A stretch of 64,000 bases of DNA from Laccaria trichodermophora (taxonomy: Eukaryota; Basidiomycota; Agaricomycetes; Agaricales; Hydnangiaceae), in assembly GCA_018417955.1 (NCBI GenBank), contig JACTVC010000014.1:992001-1056000 (forward strand), read 5' to 3'. Shown here piece by piece: positions 22,658-34,860 of the stretch (its first letter is position 1; every line of letters starts with the position of its first letter). Both the position numbers and the translations under genes were made by a program. Under the pieces are notes generated by a model. It ran no database searches. It saw only the letters and a list, made by a program, of their open reading frames with translations, and had not been told where the DNA came from.

Positions 22658-23792
22658 CTAACCCAACCGCAATGCAGGCGAAAGGCTCAGTGACGAACGA
22701 GCATCATCAGAGTAGTCAAAGGGACCGTCTGCAGTTAGACCACTTTCTGTCTTCTTCTGCATCCATCGACGTACTACAGCATCCAAACCCAACACGGCCG
22801 AAACAGCAGCGGCAATGTAGAGGAAGGTATGGTACCATTCGGAACTGGTTGCTGGTCCAAAAGCGAGGGCGATGAGGTCATATAGGATGCACAACCCTAG
22901 CGTTGGGTCTGGGCCAGAAGCCACGGTCTACAAAGCCAAAATGTTACTTCAAAATGCAAATGTGTAAAGGCTTGAAGAATACGTACCATAAGCACAAAGA
23001 TTAGAGCAATGTTCACCATTTCGGCAGTCGGCGACATCCTGTATCGCTGAAAGAAAGAGGTCAGCTGAGATGAAGGGAATATAACGTTTTGGTGCATACG
23101 TCAATAACACCCCAGTTCTTCCACATATACAAAACTGCAATGCCAGCTCCAGACTTGGCGACGAGGTGAGATAGCCAGTTTTTTGGGGTGGGAGCATGCT
23201 GCCGCGATGCGTGGAGGAGCACAAAGACAGAGTAGAGCTGTATGCACATGTTGATGTTCAGGAGATGTTGGGAGGTAGTGTCATAATTATATAGCCATGC
23301 AAAGCTCCAGGCAGCTGGGGTTATAACAATGAGATGAGAAAAGAAAGAGGTGATTTGTTACGTACTGAGACAAACATTGCTGGCGATGAAGAAAGGCAGG
23401 TATGCCAACTGCGTCGAATCCAGGCAAATACCACTTTCACACGGACCGTCAAGGAGTTGCTCTTGCATGTCCGCCTCCTCGTCATCCCATTTCCGGTCCT
23501 TTGAAAAGTAAAGTGCACGAAGGTTGAGTCCAGCTCTCTTCGTATATTGTCCTCCAAAGAACGTCTTGATCCACGTCCCACTCGCTGCGGCCTGCGCAAC
23601 GAAGAAGGCGACGACAAGTGTTGGACTCGGGCAGTACAACGTCATTTCCGGGTTTGGTGATATATATCCGGTTAACTCGCAGGAGAGGACATATGCTTGA
23701 GACAATACGTATGCAGAAAACGACCCGATGGCGAAAGTCTGCGAGAGGAGAAGTTCGCGAGGCGTGGTGGTGGTAGTTGAAGAGGAAGTCAT
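22658..23792 (-). CDS. Multi-pass membrane protein of unknown function
   Basis: Exons 23792-23366, 23314-23100, 23046-22987 and 22927-22658 join in frame into 323 residues. Hydrophobic segments are visible around FAIGSFSAYVLSQAYVL, PTLVVAFFVAQAAA, AYLPFFIASNVCL, MCIQLYSVFVLLHA, AGIAVLYMW, VNIALIFVLMV, GLCILYDLIALAF and FLYIAAAVSAVLGL, so about seven or eight membrane passes are possible. A charged loop (KDRKWDDEEADMQEQ) lies between the second and third. I know similar hypothetical proteins from agaricomycetes but no function. The N-terminus is a short Ser/Thr run without a signal peptide. Confidence 0.75.
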
Positions 23793-24358
23793 AGCTAGTA
23801 AGCGTTCCTGACGATGACTAGTAACGAGAGTGAATAGGAGTTAGTCAGATGATTGTGATTGTCTTGGGCAGAGCGCGGGGGGACTGTCGCAAGGATGGCT
23901 CGTGAATTTATACGAGTCCGACGACGCGATAGGAGTTCAAACGTTCATTTCTTGCTTCGCTAGCTGAACCGCAAGCTCAGTCTCGATCGAAATTGGCGTT
24001 CCATCGGGAAGTTGTAATCAAGAGAACTTCTAGCCACTGACGTGTAAATGTAAATGAGTATAAGTTTAGGACACCGAGTAGAGGATGAGCTGACAGAAAT
24101 ATACGACTCGACGCTCCGGTATCCAAATTCCCTGTCCCCTAACCAGCAAACGTAGTGGGTTTCTTCTGAAGTCGAAAGGGGGGAAGACGAAAGCGTCAGC
24201 AAAGAAGAAGGACAACAACAAAGATCAACAATAGATCCTGTCACGTGTAGGCAATTTAGCCGCGGCGCGTCGAAACGCGTCGCGCCCTAGCAGGCGTGAA
24301 ACCTGTGCGTAGTATGTTTTTTTTGAAGCAGTAGAAAATTTAAAACGTGCATTGGTTA

Positions 24359-24377
24359 ACGCGCACGTTGTGCGCGT
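24359..24377. repeat. Perfect 8-bp inverted repeat, GTT spacer
   Basis: ACGCGCAC and GTGCGCGT are exact reverse complements separated by three bases. Such a dyad is a typical size for a dimeric transcription-factor site. It lies in the coding-poor spacer, with a CACGTG box at 24,242-24,247. Confidence 0.6.
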
Positions 24378-25664
24378 CGTAAGCCCAGGGCCCGCGACAA
24401 GGGTGCACGAGGAAAGAGCAGATTCGCATCGCTCTCACCTTCCCCAGGGAAGGAAATGACCTACCTTGATACGCTCGAATAATTTGCTGCGTGGTCATAC
24501 CTTAAAACACAAGAGCAATTTGATAAATAACTTGACGTCGGCAGACCAGTAACCAAGTTGTTTCCAGACTTCAAAGACCGAGAAAAGCCAGCCTGAGAAC
24601 CAGGAAGATAGCCAGGAGAGAAGCGTAGACATTTTCAAAGCAAGTGAGGCGAGCCGAGTAGCACGAGTAGCAGTAGCAAGCAAGTCTAGCCACTTTAGAG
24701 ACCAGCACGAAGCACAGCAAAGTTAGAGACGGAAACCTGAGGTGTCGCCGACAAGTCGACAGCAAGCAAAGAGTTATAGTCAAGCAGAAAGCTAACAAAA
24801 TGCGTAGCGGGAGAATGATCGCGTCGCCAAGAGTTAACCGCCAGATACTGGTAGCGCAAGGTCGCCAGAGTTATAGACTGCCAGCTCGCCAGCAGTGTAG
24901 CCCAAGCCTGAGGAGCAGCTGCCCAAGCCAGAGATGTTAGTGGACAAGATAAAGCGGTCGCCTGAGATGAGAGCAGCCGAGGGAGCGAGAACAAGCAGGC
25001 GGTGAGAGAGACGGGCGAAGAATGAAGCAGAAAGGAAGACAGAGGGTACAGAATATCCAGTGGCACCGAGGGGATATTTATACAGAAACGCCCAGCGCAC
25101 ACAAAGGTTGAGTCATAATTAGGCAACCCAATGAGCGCTGTTGTGTTACTCAATTGAGCAGAGAACAAAGTAAACAATGCAGATGTGGATGATGAGATGA
25201 GAAGGAAGGTGACTGAAGGAGCTGTAACTTGGGTACATTCCAATTTTTTTGTGGGCCATTTTATACAGGAAGCGAGACTATCGGAACATAGTAGGCTCCT
25301 GAGAGTCAGTCTCAGTAACCACATGCCTCAAAAGTTTTTCTTAATTTGTTCAACGAGGAGGCGCCAGGCGTACCTGCCAATAATGTCTTTGTGCTGTCGA
25401 ATTTGCCTTTCAAAAATTCGCACCGGTAAGATGTCAAGTACGCCCACTCACCGTTGAGTGCCATGCGGAGCTGTGTTTTCAGAAATAGCATCGGAAGGTA
25501 CATTAGCGCGCTGTAATTGGAAAGGCGAGGGAGGGAGCGCACACCCGATAGCGGGGCTCAAAGCGCCGGGAGTTCACTCATAGCATCGCCTTAAACATCC
25601 TCCGATTTCAAAGACTGGATTTGGGTTGTCTTTATTCCTGTAGGAATAATGGAAATTCCAAAAC

Positions 25665-25681
25665 ACGCGTTTTTAACGCGT
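25665..25681. promoter_or_regulatory. Paired MluI-type ACGCGT boxes
   Basis: Two ACGCGT hexamers (25,665-25,670 and 25,676-25,681) are separated by TTTTA. ACGCGT is the MCB element bound by MBF-type G1/S factors in yeasts. Its meaning here, about 360 bp upstream of COG8, is inference. Confidence 0.4.
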
Positions 25682-26037
25682 TTCACGACGGATGTTCCTC
25701 ATCGGTCGTGGACCAACAACTTGGAAGCAATACATTTTCAAATCTCGGGCCTTGAAACCTTTAACTGCACTGCAAATGTGGCAGTACAAAAATTCGCGTT
25801 GACCCGAAGCGTGGAAGACGATTGCTTCTGCGCTCAGCATAAGGTGGCGCAAAGAGAGATTTCCTAAAATGGAAGGCATTTTTCATGACGCGACGACGTC
25901 ACATGATCGTGAATCGCCGAAACATCGGCTTCGCTTGATCACCCAGGAAATCGAGTAGAAGAGGTAAGCACAATATTCATCTCATCGTATGCAACAATGA
26001 CGGACCACTTTACTCAGGTCACACATACCCATAAAAC

Positions 26038-28002
26038 ATGCAGAGCCCAATACCCGTGACGATAACGGACACATCTTCGCTGGCAGATGTACTAGCATCG
26101 TCTTCAAAGACGCCCCCAGCATCACTCACGACGACCCTCTCTCAAGAATATCTATCACGTCTTACCACCCTTCCTCTGACTGATCTCTTGATAGAGCCCA
26201 CGGCACTACAAACGCAATCACATCATCTCACCTCCAGCATCACCTCCTTAACACACACCTCTTACCCAACATTCCTTTCTTTGCATCGTACCACGACCGC
26301 CCTCACAACCTCTCTGGATTCCCTCTCTTCCTCCCTTGATGCATTGCTCAATACTAGTCTGCCAGCTTTGGAAGAGACTGCTGCGGGTTGGAAGGAGCGG
26401 ACGGACGCAGTGCTGAAGGAACGGGGAAAAGCAAAGGTGGTGCTGGAGCAGCACGAGAAGATAAGGGAACTCCTCGAAATCTCCCTTCTGATTGACGCAT
26501 GTGTCAGAAATGGGTATTTCAGCGAGGCCCTCTCGCTAGCGTCCCATGCTAAAGCTCTGGAATCATCGGGCTCGTCTTCAGACAAATCACCTCCCCCTCT
26601 CATCCTTCGGTCGATTCTTTCAGAAGTACATCACTCTGTCTTGCAAATGCTGCTATCTCTCATAGCCACGCTCTACGATCCAAATCGTAAACTCCCTGCA
26701 CTGTGGAAGGCCGTCAATTTTCTCCGTAAAATGGATGCCTTCACTCCACAGTCACCCTTCGCGTCCCCATCTTCGTTTTCGAAGCCTCCAGTCTATCTTT
26801 CTGAAATTAACGGCTCTGACGACCTACAAGCGGAAGAAGTATCAAGTGAAGAACAAATCGCCCTCGCTTTCCTCATCGGGCGAGAATCATGCCTCAAATC
26901 AGTTCTCGAGTCAAGCGGGAATGACATCAGTCGACTGACTAAAGACGGGGAGCTAGAAGAAAGGGAGAAAGAAGACCTAGCGCGCTACTTGAAAAAGTAC
27001 ATTGATATTTGGCGCGAAGGCGTATACGACATCATCACACAGTACTCGACGATCTTCCTTGAACGCTCCTCTTCTTCGAATTTGAATTCACAGCAGTCGC
27101 CCACGAAAGCAGGTAATGCCAAGGCATCCACTGCTCTCTCGTCAGAGCGAGAAACCATCCGCCTACACAGCCTCGCTACAACGTACGCATCTCGTGCACT
27201 CACAACGCACCTCCTACCCATGCTTTCCCCCTCTCTCCCCCTCTTGTCGCTATCCCTCCTCCCATCACTACTCACCCAGCTCACATACTGCTCAGCTGCA
27301 TTCGCACGGGTCGGCCTCGACTTTCGTGGGATCTTATCCCTCTTGTTCGGGCACGCCGTGACAGAGGTGGTCGGTCATGACCTGAGAACAGCCGGCGACA
27401 AGTGGGTCGCCAAAGTCAAGAAAGCAGAGGGCGCAAGCAAAAGCAGCACAACGCGGACACTCAGCCCCAATGATCGGGATCGTACGACGCCCATACCGCC
27501 CTCCAAGTGGCTCATCACACCTTCTCTGCTTGCCTCGCCCCCTTCTCCGTCACTCCCCTCTGGGCCACCACATATACCACCCCAGGTACTGACGTCCTAC
27601 CCACCCCTCGCAGAGCACACCAACGCCATTCTGGGGGTACTCAATTCCCTGAGACTCCTCGCTCCTCAGAGCACACTGCCCGAACTCCTAAGCAGTCTGG
27701 ACGACGTGCTGACGGAGGGCGGGGACGTTCTGATGAAGTACATTAAATCCTTATGTTCGAGCTACCGCGGAACAGGTAGTGACGATCAGGAAACGAGGAG
27801 AGAGCAGGAGAAGAAAGCGGCCAGGGCAGCTGGGGAGATGTATTTTGCGGTGTTTGTGCCGTTCTTGAGAAGAGCGCTGGTGGAGGGGGTGTATGGAGGG
27901 AAGGTGGAGGATTTGGATGGGGAGTCGGAGGGGCAAGTTGCGGGAGTTGTGAAAAGGTGGGAGGATTGGGTTCAGGAGGAACGTGAACAGGGCAATACAT
28001 AA
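26038..28002 (+). CDS. COG8: Conserved oligomeric Golgi complex subunit 8 (Dor1-like)
   Basis: A single intron-free frame of 654 residues. The N-terminal third has the Dor1/COG8 pattern: EYLSRLTTLPLTDLLIEP, then a long helical stretch, then EISLLIDACVRNGYFSEALSLASH. The rest is predicted helical with Ser/Pro-rich linkers (~residues 345-365, 480-510), as in other fungal COG8 proteins. COG8 belongs to lobe B of the COG tether that recycles Golgi glycosylation enzymes in retrograde vesicles. The absence of introns contrasts with its neighbours. Its last ~225 bases and 3' flank reappear in decayed form at 62,547-62,790. Confidence 0.88.
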   Translation: MQSPIPVTITDTSSLADVLASSSKTPPASLTTTLSQEYLSRLTTLPLTDLLIEPTALQTQSHHLTSSITSLTHTSYPTFLSLHRTTTALTTSLDSLSSSLDALLNTSLPALEETAAGWKERTDAVLKERGKAKVVLEQHEKIRELLEISLLIDACVRNGYFSEALSLASHAKALESSGSSSDKSPPPLILRSILSEVHHSVLQMLLSLIATLYDPNRKLPALWKAVNFLRKMDAFTPQSPFASPSSFSKPPVYLSEINGSDDLQAEEVSSEEQIALAFLIGRESCLKSVLESSGNDISRLTKDGELEEREKEDLARYLKKYIDIWREGVYDIITQYSTIFLERSSSSNLNSQQSPTKAGNAKASTALSSERETIRLHSLATTYASRALTTHLLPMLSPSLPLLSLSLLPSLLTQLTYCSAAFARVGLDFRGILSLLFGHAVTEVVGHDLRTAGDKWVAKVKKAEGASKSSTTRTLSPNDRDRTTPIPPSKWLITPSLLASPPSPSLPSGPPHIPPQVLTSYPPLAEHTNAILGVLNSLRLLAPQSTLPELLSSLDDVLTEGGDVLMKYIKSLCSSYRGTGSDDQETRREQEKKAARAAGEMYFAVFVPFLRRALVEGVYGGKVEDLDGESEGQVAGVVKRWEDWVQEEREQGNT

Positions 28003-28337
28003 CTTTTTCCGTTGTCAACCATTGACTAGTTTCATATCATTTTAGAGTTGTGTGCTGGCTAGACATGCCCACGAGTTCTCTCTCTGGTAACAGCCGGCGA
28101 TGCCGTCGACAAGTTGGATGGGTTGCTCTTTCTTTGCACAAGGCCCCGGGCATGTAATTCGGACCTGGAAAATTGTTTTAATATGATGAATAATAACTTT
28201 GCCCTGCTCTCATGTACCAAGCATGATGGTTTGTAGTCCTTCGAGCGTGCACTTTAAGATTTTCGAGGTCAGACAAGTTTGAAACTGCAATTTAAATCAA
28301 TTAAAAACTCACTTGACTTGCACACTCACCATACAAC

Positions 28338-29097
28338 ATGCCAATACCACTTCCTCCACAAGCTGGTGCTGCCCTCCTTCCCCCTGCTCCTCAAGACCCA
28401 CCTGTTTTGGCAGATGTGGTCTGTGCCAAATATTATCTAAGGAGTGTTGAGACATCAGTTAGTGAGTTTTATTTGCTCAGTGTTCTTTGAGTCTTTGTCC
28501 TGACTGATGACCACAGGAACTCATGTACCCAATGGACCCACACCTGATGATGAAGCCAGGGCTGATATCTATAAAACCCAAGTAGCTCTTGCTCACTCAA
28601 CTGCTGGTATGTTCTTGCACTAGTATTCTGAAACAATCAATGTCTGATAGTTATTTGAGATGCTGCTCAAGCTCCACCATGGTTTTTACCAGCATTAAAT
28701 GCAGCATTTACTCAACACCTTACACCAATCAGGGTTACTCTCACACAGGTTAGTGCACTGCACAATCCAAGATCAGGTGGCTTGATACATGTAGACACAC
28801 AATATGCTCCTGCATGATGGTGAAGACTGCCCTTTTGATATTGTGCCCTTCCCAGATGGCTCCATGCCAAATGTGCCACCTGTTAGTTTCATCAACATCA
28901 TTCAAACCCCCTGCATACTTATCTATATTTGAAAGCACAACTTGCCACCATTGACTAGTGCAACAACAATTGCAGGTCTGAATCCTGGCCAGCTTAATTC
29001 TTACTGCAATGGGTATCTTGGTGTGGGTCATGGCTTAGTGGGAGCAGCAAGCCAGACTGCAATTGCACAAGCAATTGGGTGTAAAGTTATTCCTTAG
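28338..29097 (+). pseudogene. Agaricomycete-specific small protein, nonsense-mutated
   Basis: Exons 28338-28461, 28517-28606, 28651-28748, 28795-28881 and 28936-29097 join in frame into 187 codons. Codon 73 (28656-28658) is TGA; a CGA-to-TGA change would explain it. The text is otherwise protein-like and matches a family of small proteins I recall as expanded in mushroom genomes: a Pro-rich start, FDIVPFPDGSMPNVPP, HNLPPLT and YCNGYLGVGH near the end. No function is known. All splice sites are intact, so apart from the stop it looks recently functional. Confidence 0.65.
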
Positions 29098-29698
29098 TGG
29101 CTAGAGAATTCAGAGTGAAGAAACTTGTAGTTAAATGACAAGCACATGGAGGAGCAAAGGATGTTCTTAACCTGCATCTGGAAACGTCACCTTGTGTATG
29201 TAGAATTATGTAGCTCAGGTAGGTCGCATGATACTGTAGACTTGTCCCAAGAATATAGGCCTGTGTAATGAGGCTCTGATACCATAGCTCGGGTAGTGGA
29301 CAGCTATCATGTCTATGCAAGTACGGTACCTGATGATCTCTACAGATCTGGCATGACGTAGCATGACCACTCTGTCTCTTTTGGGTCAGATACCGAAAAC
29401 TCCCGTTTCAATCCCAAGGTTATCTGAATGTCAACAATTTTGGTATTCTGGTATATTATCATATGACATTGAGCCCAATAAATGTAATGACAGGAAATGT
29501 TTAAAAGAATGACAAGAGTAAGTTTTTACGAGGGTAACAGACGAGCAATGGGAGTGGCAGGGTATCTGAGGCTTGAGCTGGGTGTGATTCATTCATCCCC
29601 TTCGAAATCAGCAAAAGAAAGATGGGCTTCCTCAGCCTCATCTTGATTCATGGCGCCTGCGTATTCCCTTGTAGTTGACGGTGTTAGTATGTCAATGA
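29098..29698. other. Spacer without recognisable gene
   Basis: CpG-poor sequence between the small-protein pseudogene and the DUF6532 gene. No frame or repeat of note seen. Confidence 0.5.
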
Positions 29699-31520
29699 TC
29701 AGATGAATGAAATGATGGACCAGGCCTTTGTGCACAGGTCAAACTGAAGGGATTTCATCGACAGCGTACCACAGGTTGTGGTGTAGTCCAGCCAGCTACA
29801 AAGGTCCTGGAGGTGCCGGATGAAGACAGGCTGGTAGATTTTTGCGTCGAATATGAGGTGAGCAAGGATGCCGGTTTTCCACTTGCTTAACACAACTTCA
29901 ATCTTCAATAGGCCAGCTCAACAGTAGTAGTATGGAAATTAGAGGAGTACTCACTGCAGTTGCAACAAACACAATAGTTTCCAGAGGCATGTGTTCTGTG
30001 AAGTACTGAGGAAGGAGGATGGCTTCGGACTGTAGTTTGTCTCCATACCAGACGGTGCAGATGATCTCCCAGAAGATTTTGTTGTGGAAGAGGGAGCCAC
30101 GTTCATTGTGATCATCAGGATTCTGAAAAAGTGAAGTAGTTAGTTGGGCAGTTTATAAAGGTACAATGGGACTTACGGCATATGTGAATGTGCTCTGAGA
30201 TATGAGCTTTTTATGAAGCTCATAGTTGTAGTTGATTGATTTGGTGTCCCCTTCTGGGCGAAATCCATAGGCACGGACAACAGCCGTGCGAGCCTTGTCT
30301 CGAACCTGCCCACACAGCTGATGTAACCGAGTTTTGATCTATGATATTTGGGTGAGTGACAGCAAAAAACTTGGAGATTTCGTACCAAATCTACTTTGGC
30401 TTCAGTAGGAGCTGTGTGCCCATGATAGCCTGCCTGTGTGATTAAGTCCTCGAGAGAATCACACCAGGCCTTGACTGCCCATTGATCAAGTTGGACATCA
30501 TCGGGATATGGGTTCGTTTTTGAGAGCTGCAAGCAAAAATGAAGAATTGCGCGGTTGAAGATGCAACACCGAGCCAGATTCAAATCACTAGTGCGAAGCT
30601 TCACAGACTTGTGGCTGGTAGGAGCTGTAGTTTCCTCAGACTTGAAGTCGGCTGTGGGCATATCATCGCTGGAGTGGCTCTCAGAGCGGCCACATTTCTG
30701 CAATCCTGGCATAGTAGGGGTCTAGAGTGAAAGTCTTTCAGCTCTGTACAAATGCAATGAAGATATCTTACCATGGGCCCATTCTCTTTGTTTGAGTCAC
30801 TGATGTGCAGAGGCGTCGTTGGGGCAAAAAGATGAGTGTGACGAACAAGTGGTGTTTGCTGGGTATTGCTGTTCGGAGGACCTGGTTGTGTGGTTTGAAA
30901 TGCATGGTTCATGGGAGTCAAGGGCACTGAACTGGAGGTGGTAATATTTCCACGGTGACCTGAAGAAGCAGGGCGAAGATTGACTGGGGTTGCAGTGATC
31001 TAAATTGGTGATTCTCAGATTGGTCCACAAGTGAGATTAGAAGCTTACCATATGATTAGCAAGAGAAAAGCTATTGATGACCTCTTCATCAGCAGCAATG
31101 CTCCTCAATGCAGCAGCATGCTCTGAGTCAGCTTCATTAGCAAATTGATCATTTGCAATCTCACAAAGCTCTTCCTTGTCAAAGGTAAAATCTGTAGTCA
31201 TGGGAGGCCATTAGTGACAGGAGAAAAGGGCCAAATAACTACGAACATTCTGGAACAAAGCCAGTAGCTGTACCAACTTGGCGGGCTATGTCAGTTGGAA
31301 CCTGAGGTTGGGCCCTTGTGAGATAACCAGGTTGAACGTGACCTGGTGTTGGAAAGTTGAATGCTTGATGATGAGGTGTCGTCGCTGACATTGGAGTAGC
31401 CGGTCTTGAGAAATGGCCATCAGGGACAGCCATCTGTAGATTGGCTGCTGGCTGAGTTAGACTTTGACTGCAATCAGTTTGGCGCTCTTGTTGTCTCATG
31501 CAAGAAGCTGCTTTCTTCAC
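29699..31520 (-). CDS. DUF6532-like protein beside a Plavaka-type transposon
   Basis: Seven exons join without a stop: 31520-31247, 31191-31049, 30999-30772, 30721-30386, 30338-30177, 30122-29955, 29902-29699, giving about 504 residues; additional 5' exons are possible up to ~31,860. The N-terminal half is low-complexity Pro/Thr/Ser/Gln. The C-terminal ~270 residues have the pattern of the agaricomycete DUF6532 domain: KLISQSTFTYANPDD, FHNKIFWEIICTVWYG and PLETIVFVATA followed by IEVVLSKWKTG. Function is unknown. Family members often sit beside DNA transposons in mushroom genomes (recollection). It is remarkable that this gene is open while its neighbours carry stops; it diverges from the transposase remnant. 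Confidence 0.6.
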
Positions 31521-31934
31521 TAGTTCTGCATCTGAGGTTGTCGATCAGCAGAGCAGCCAATATATATATATATAACATATGATATGCCCCAATTCGGGTG
31601 GTTGGCTGAACTTCCCTGGCACTTTGACCTAAGTTTTCAGGCTCTTGAGAGGCGAAGTCATGATGGGCTGACATTGGATGATGTAGGAAGCAGATGCCAG
31701 GTGGACAGTTGATATAGGAGGAGCAGTTTGTCTTGGTTTGTTGAAGAATGATCGCTGCATGAACGAATTAGCAATTGGCAATGGCAACTTGATGGCAACC
31801 ATGATAAATGTGTGAATGAAAGAACTTACCAACATTGAACTTATCCCATCATGCATGCCAACTTTTCTTGCAATTATTGTCTTTGAGCTTTCCCCATCTC
31901 AGAGGCACTCTGTAGACACCATGGACAACCTGGT

Positions 31935-34680
31935 TTGTGCTGCACACAGCACCACATTGCTCTGCAAAATCTTAGGAACCTGAGTTGGGTACCCCTATCA
32001 TCACCTAGCATCAAGCAGGATCAGCCCTTGAGCTTGGAGTCAGACACACCTATGGACATAGACACACCTGCAGGGGGTCCCAATGACACAGGCCCTGAAG
32101 CAGAACTTGAGGAAGAGGGGGTTGAAGCCTGTTGTCCAACTGTTTCAGTTGAAGAAGTTGAAGATGAAGGGGACGGCTACTACATTCAGGAGTTTTGATC
32201 TACGCACAAAGCTGGTGCCAAATTGCATGCCGCACCCACACTTTTTCAAACAATACGCAACAACCAGGTCTTGCAAGGAGCCGAGGTATTGGGTCCCTTT
32301 GAGAGTGAAGAAGAGTGGGAGTTAGCAAAATGGCTTATGAAAAACGTCGGCCATACCCAGGCAGATACTTTCCTAAAACTCCCAATTGTATGCAAATACC
32401 CCATATCTGTCTATCGGTTACTGACAGAATTTAAGATTCAACAACAAGTCAACCCTGCTTTTTCAACGAAAGACAAGCTTCTTGATATGATTGACAGCTT
32501 ACCTGGTGGCGTCAAGTGGAATCTTCATGAGATTCACCTTACTGGTGACCTCAAAGACGAAGATGGCAAGCCACTGACAGAAACCCTGGAACTTTGGTGG
32601 CGAGATCCAGTGGATTGCATTTGGGAGTTAATGGGGAATCCAATGTTCCAGGATGTCATGAGATATGCACCAGAAAAAGTTTTCACTGACATGGGTGGCA
32701 AGAATGAACTTGTGAATGAGATGTGGACTGCGGAGTGGTGGTGGAAGTTGCAAGTAAGACTCATTTCTCACAAGACAGAGTAGACCTACTCACAAAAGAC
32801 AAAGGAGTGCCTTCCAAAGGGCGCAACCATAGCGCCCATCATAGTCTCATCTGACAAGACACAGCTTTCCTTATTTCGTGGCAACAAGAGTGCTTGGCCT
32901 GTGTACCTAACAATTGGCAATATCAGCAAAGAAGTTCGACAACAGGCAAGCTTGCACGCAACAATAGTTGATTGGCTACCTTCCTGTGGGCAAATTCAGC
33001 TGCTTCAGTGAGAAATCCCATCAAGCTGTGTGCTACAATACCTTCCACAAATGCATGACCATCTTGACCAAAGCCCTTGTTGACGCTGGGAAGAATGGTA
33101 CTGAGATCGCATGTGCAGATGGCTTTGCCTGCCAGGTCTGGACAATTCTTGCTGCATATGTCGCAGACTATCCTGAGCAATGCCTTGTAGTGTGTTGCAT
33201 GGAGAACCGATGCCTGCTTTGTAAAGTCCATCCAACCCATTGAGGCTCCCCTGAGCTGTCTCCTGCACGGAATAAACAGGAGATGATAGAACTGCTTGGG
33301 AAGAAAGAGATCAATCTACCAGATCCCGCTTTCAAGGAGCAGTACACTCATGAAGGACTTCGACCGATCTTCCCCCCCTTCTGGGCCCGTCTCCTGTTTT
33401 CCGACATCTTCCAGTCCTTTATGCCTGACCTTCTCCACCAACTCCACAAAGGAGTGTTCAAGGACCACCTAGTGAAATGGTGTACCAAGATCATCAGTGA
33501 GAAGGAACTTGATGCTTGATTCAAGGCTATGCCTTCTCATGTTGGATTGTGGCACTTCAAAGATGGCATTTCTGGTGTATCGCAGTGGACGGGCTCAGAA
33601 CACAAAGCAATGGAAAAGGTGTTTGTTGGCGTGATGGAAGGTGTCGTGGCAGATGAATGCATGATGCAAACAATAACCGCTGCCATCGACTTTATTTTCC
33701 TCTCATCGCTTCAAGCCCACACCACGGAATCTCTCACCGCTATGTCCCAGCGCCTTGAAGTTTTCCATCAAAATAAGCATGTCTTTGTGGAACTCAAAGC
33801 ATGCTCCCCAGGTCACTTCAACATTCCCAAGATTCACTCCATGATCCATTATGTCAAGCTCATCCGCTGTTTTGGCAGTGCAGATGGATTCAATACAGAA
33901 TCGCCAGAGTGCCTCCACATCGATTATGCCAAAAACGCCTATCGAGCCTCAAACAAAAAAGACTACACTATCCAGATGACAAGATGGCTATTCTGCCAAG
34001 AATCCATCGAGTGGTTCACCACTTATCTTGAGTGGTACAAGAATGGCACTATTCAAGTAGACAATGTCAGGCTGTGTCGTCTTGCTGAGATGGAGGCCCA
34101 GAAAAACGAAGAGGCCATTGTTGCAAGTTCTGTTGGCGCCACTCTTACTTATCAGATTGCCAAGCACCACCCCAATGCTCTGCACGGCAGACAGGCATCT
34201 CAAATCATAGAAGAACACAATGCTCACCGGTTCCTCGAAGTGGTCCATACATTCATTGCTGCATGAGGCTCTCTCATCATCCCTCAGGACTTTGATGGTT
34301 TTGACCTCTACAAGTGTCTCACCTTTGTTCTTCCAACCATTGACTAAGCCAACCCCCATGATCTCAAAAACACTGTTTGTGCATGTCCTCCAGTCCCCAC
34401 ACATGGTCGTACACAGGCCCAACCAGCACAACTCGACTTCGCGCTCATTCGTACAGGAGAACGGAATGACAAGACGACAGGAACTGCCCTCGAGGGTTTG
34501 CGAATTGCACATGTCTGTGTTTTGTTCAGCCTCCCATCCACCTACCATATCCACACTCAACATGTGCTCACTTATGTTGAAGGGTTCACCCCTTTCTCCA
34601 CCCCTGACCCCATCTCTGGCCTGTACACCGTGAAGCCGTCCACTCGCAATCGACATGTGTACAGTGAGATTAGTGTTGCC
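31935..34680 (+). pseudogene. Plavaka-type (CACTA/KDZ-related) transposase, disrupted
   Basis: Pieces in order: an acidic segment (to 32,198), SEEEWELAKWLM, LWWRDPVDCIWELMGNPMF and MWTAEWWWKLQ (to ~32,760, then an intron), SDKTQLSLFRGNKSAWPVYLTIGNISKEVR (~32,850-32,945), then [60 protein letters not shown] and a C-terminal GLRIAHVCVLFSLP. These match agaricomycete Plavaka transposases. In-frame TGA occurs at 32,196, 33,241, 33,517 and 34,264, and the frame shifts near 32,970. The N-terminal zinc-finger part is not recognisable. The element is dead; its termini could not be placed. Confidence 0.75.
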
Positions 34681-34860
34681 GAAGTTCAGTTCCGAACCAT
34701 CAGTTCAGACCGAACTGGCAGAACCGAACGGACAGTTCGGTTCTGGTTCCAGTTCTGGTTCAGGCTAGGGCAGTCAGTTCTGGTTCGCAGTTCAGGCATG
34801 GGGGAAATTTTGGGAACTGCATTAGAACCGGTTCGAACTGAACTGAACAAGAACTGTACA
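34680..34860. repeat. AGTTC/GAACT-rich degenerate repeat
   Basis: About 180 bp built of overlapping GGTTC, CAGTTC and GAACTG words in both orientations. It resembles the subterminal repeats of DNA transposons and has the same word usage as the ends of the TTAA-flanked element at 58,262-59,070. It may be a terminus of another element. Confidence 0.45.

Larger units (their letters stand above)
23793..26037. other. Poorly coding 2.2-kb region with CGCG-type palindromes
   Basis: The largest frames (minus 24,695-25,324, and 24,834-25,100 in another frame) overlap and resemble no family I recognise. The region carries a GGCGCG...CGCGCC inverted repeat at 24,264-24,286, a perfect ACGCGCAC-GTT-GTGCGCGT palindrome at 24,359-24,377, and two ACGCGT boxes five bases apart at 25,665 and 25,676. 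It could hold long regulatory DNA for the divergent neighbours or a non-coding transcript. Confidence 0.4.

Noticed and set aside
24695..25324. 209-codon minus-strand frame as a gene
   Set aside because: A second frame on the same strand is equally open, composition is low-complexity Ser/Leu, and no family is recognisable.
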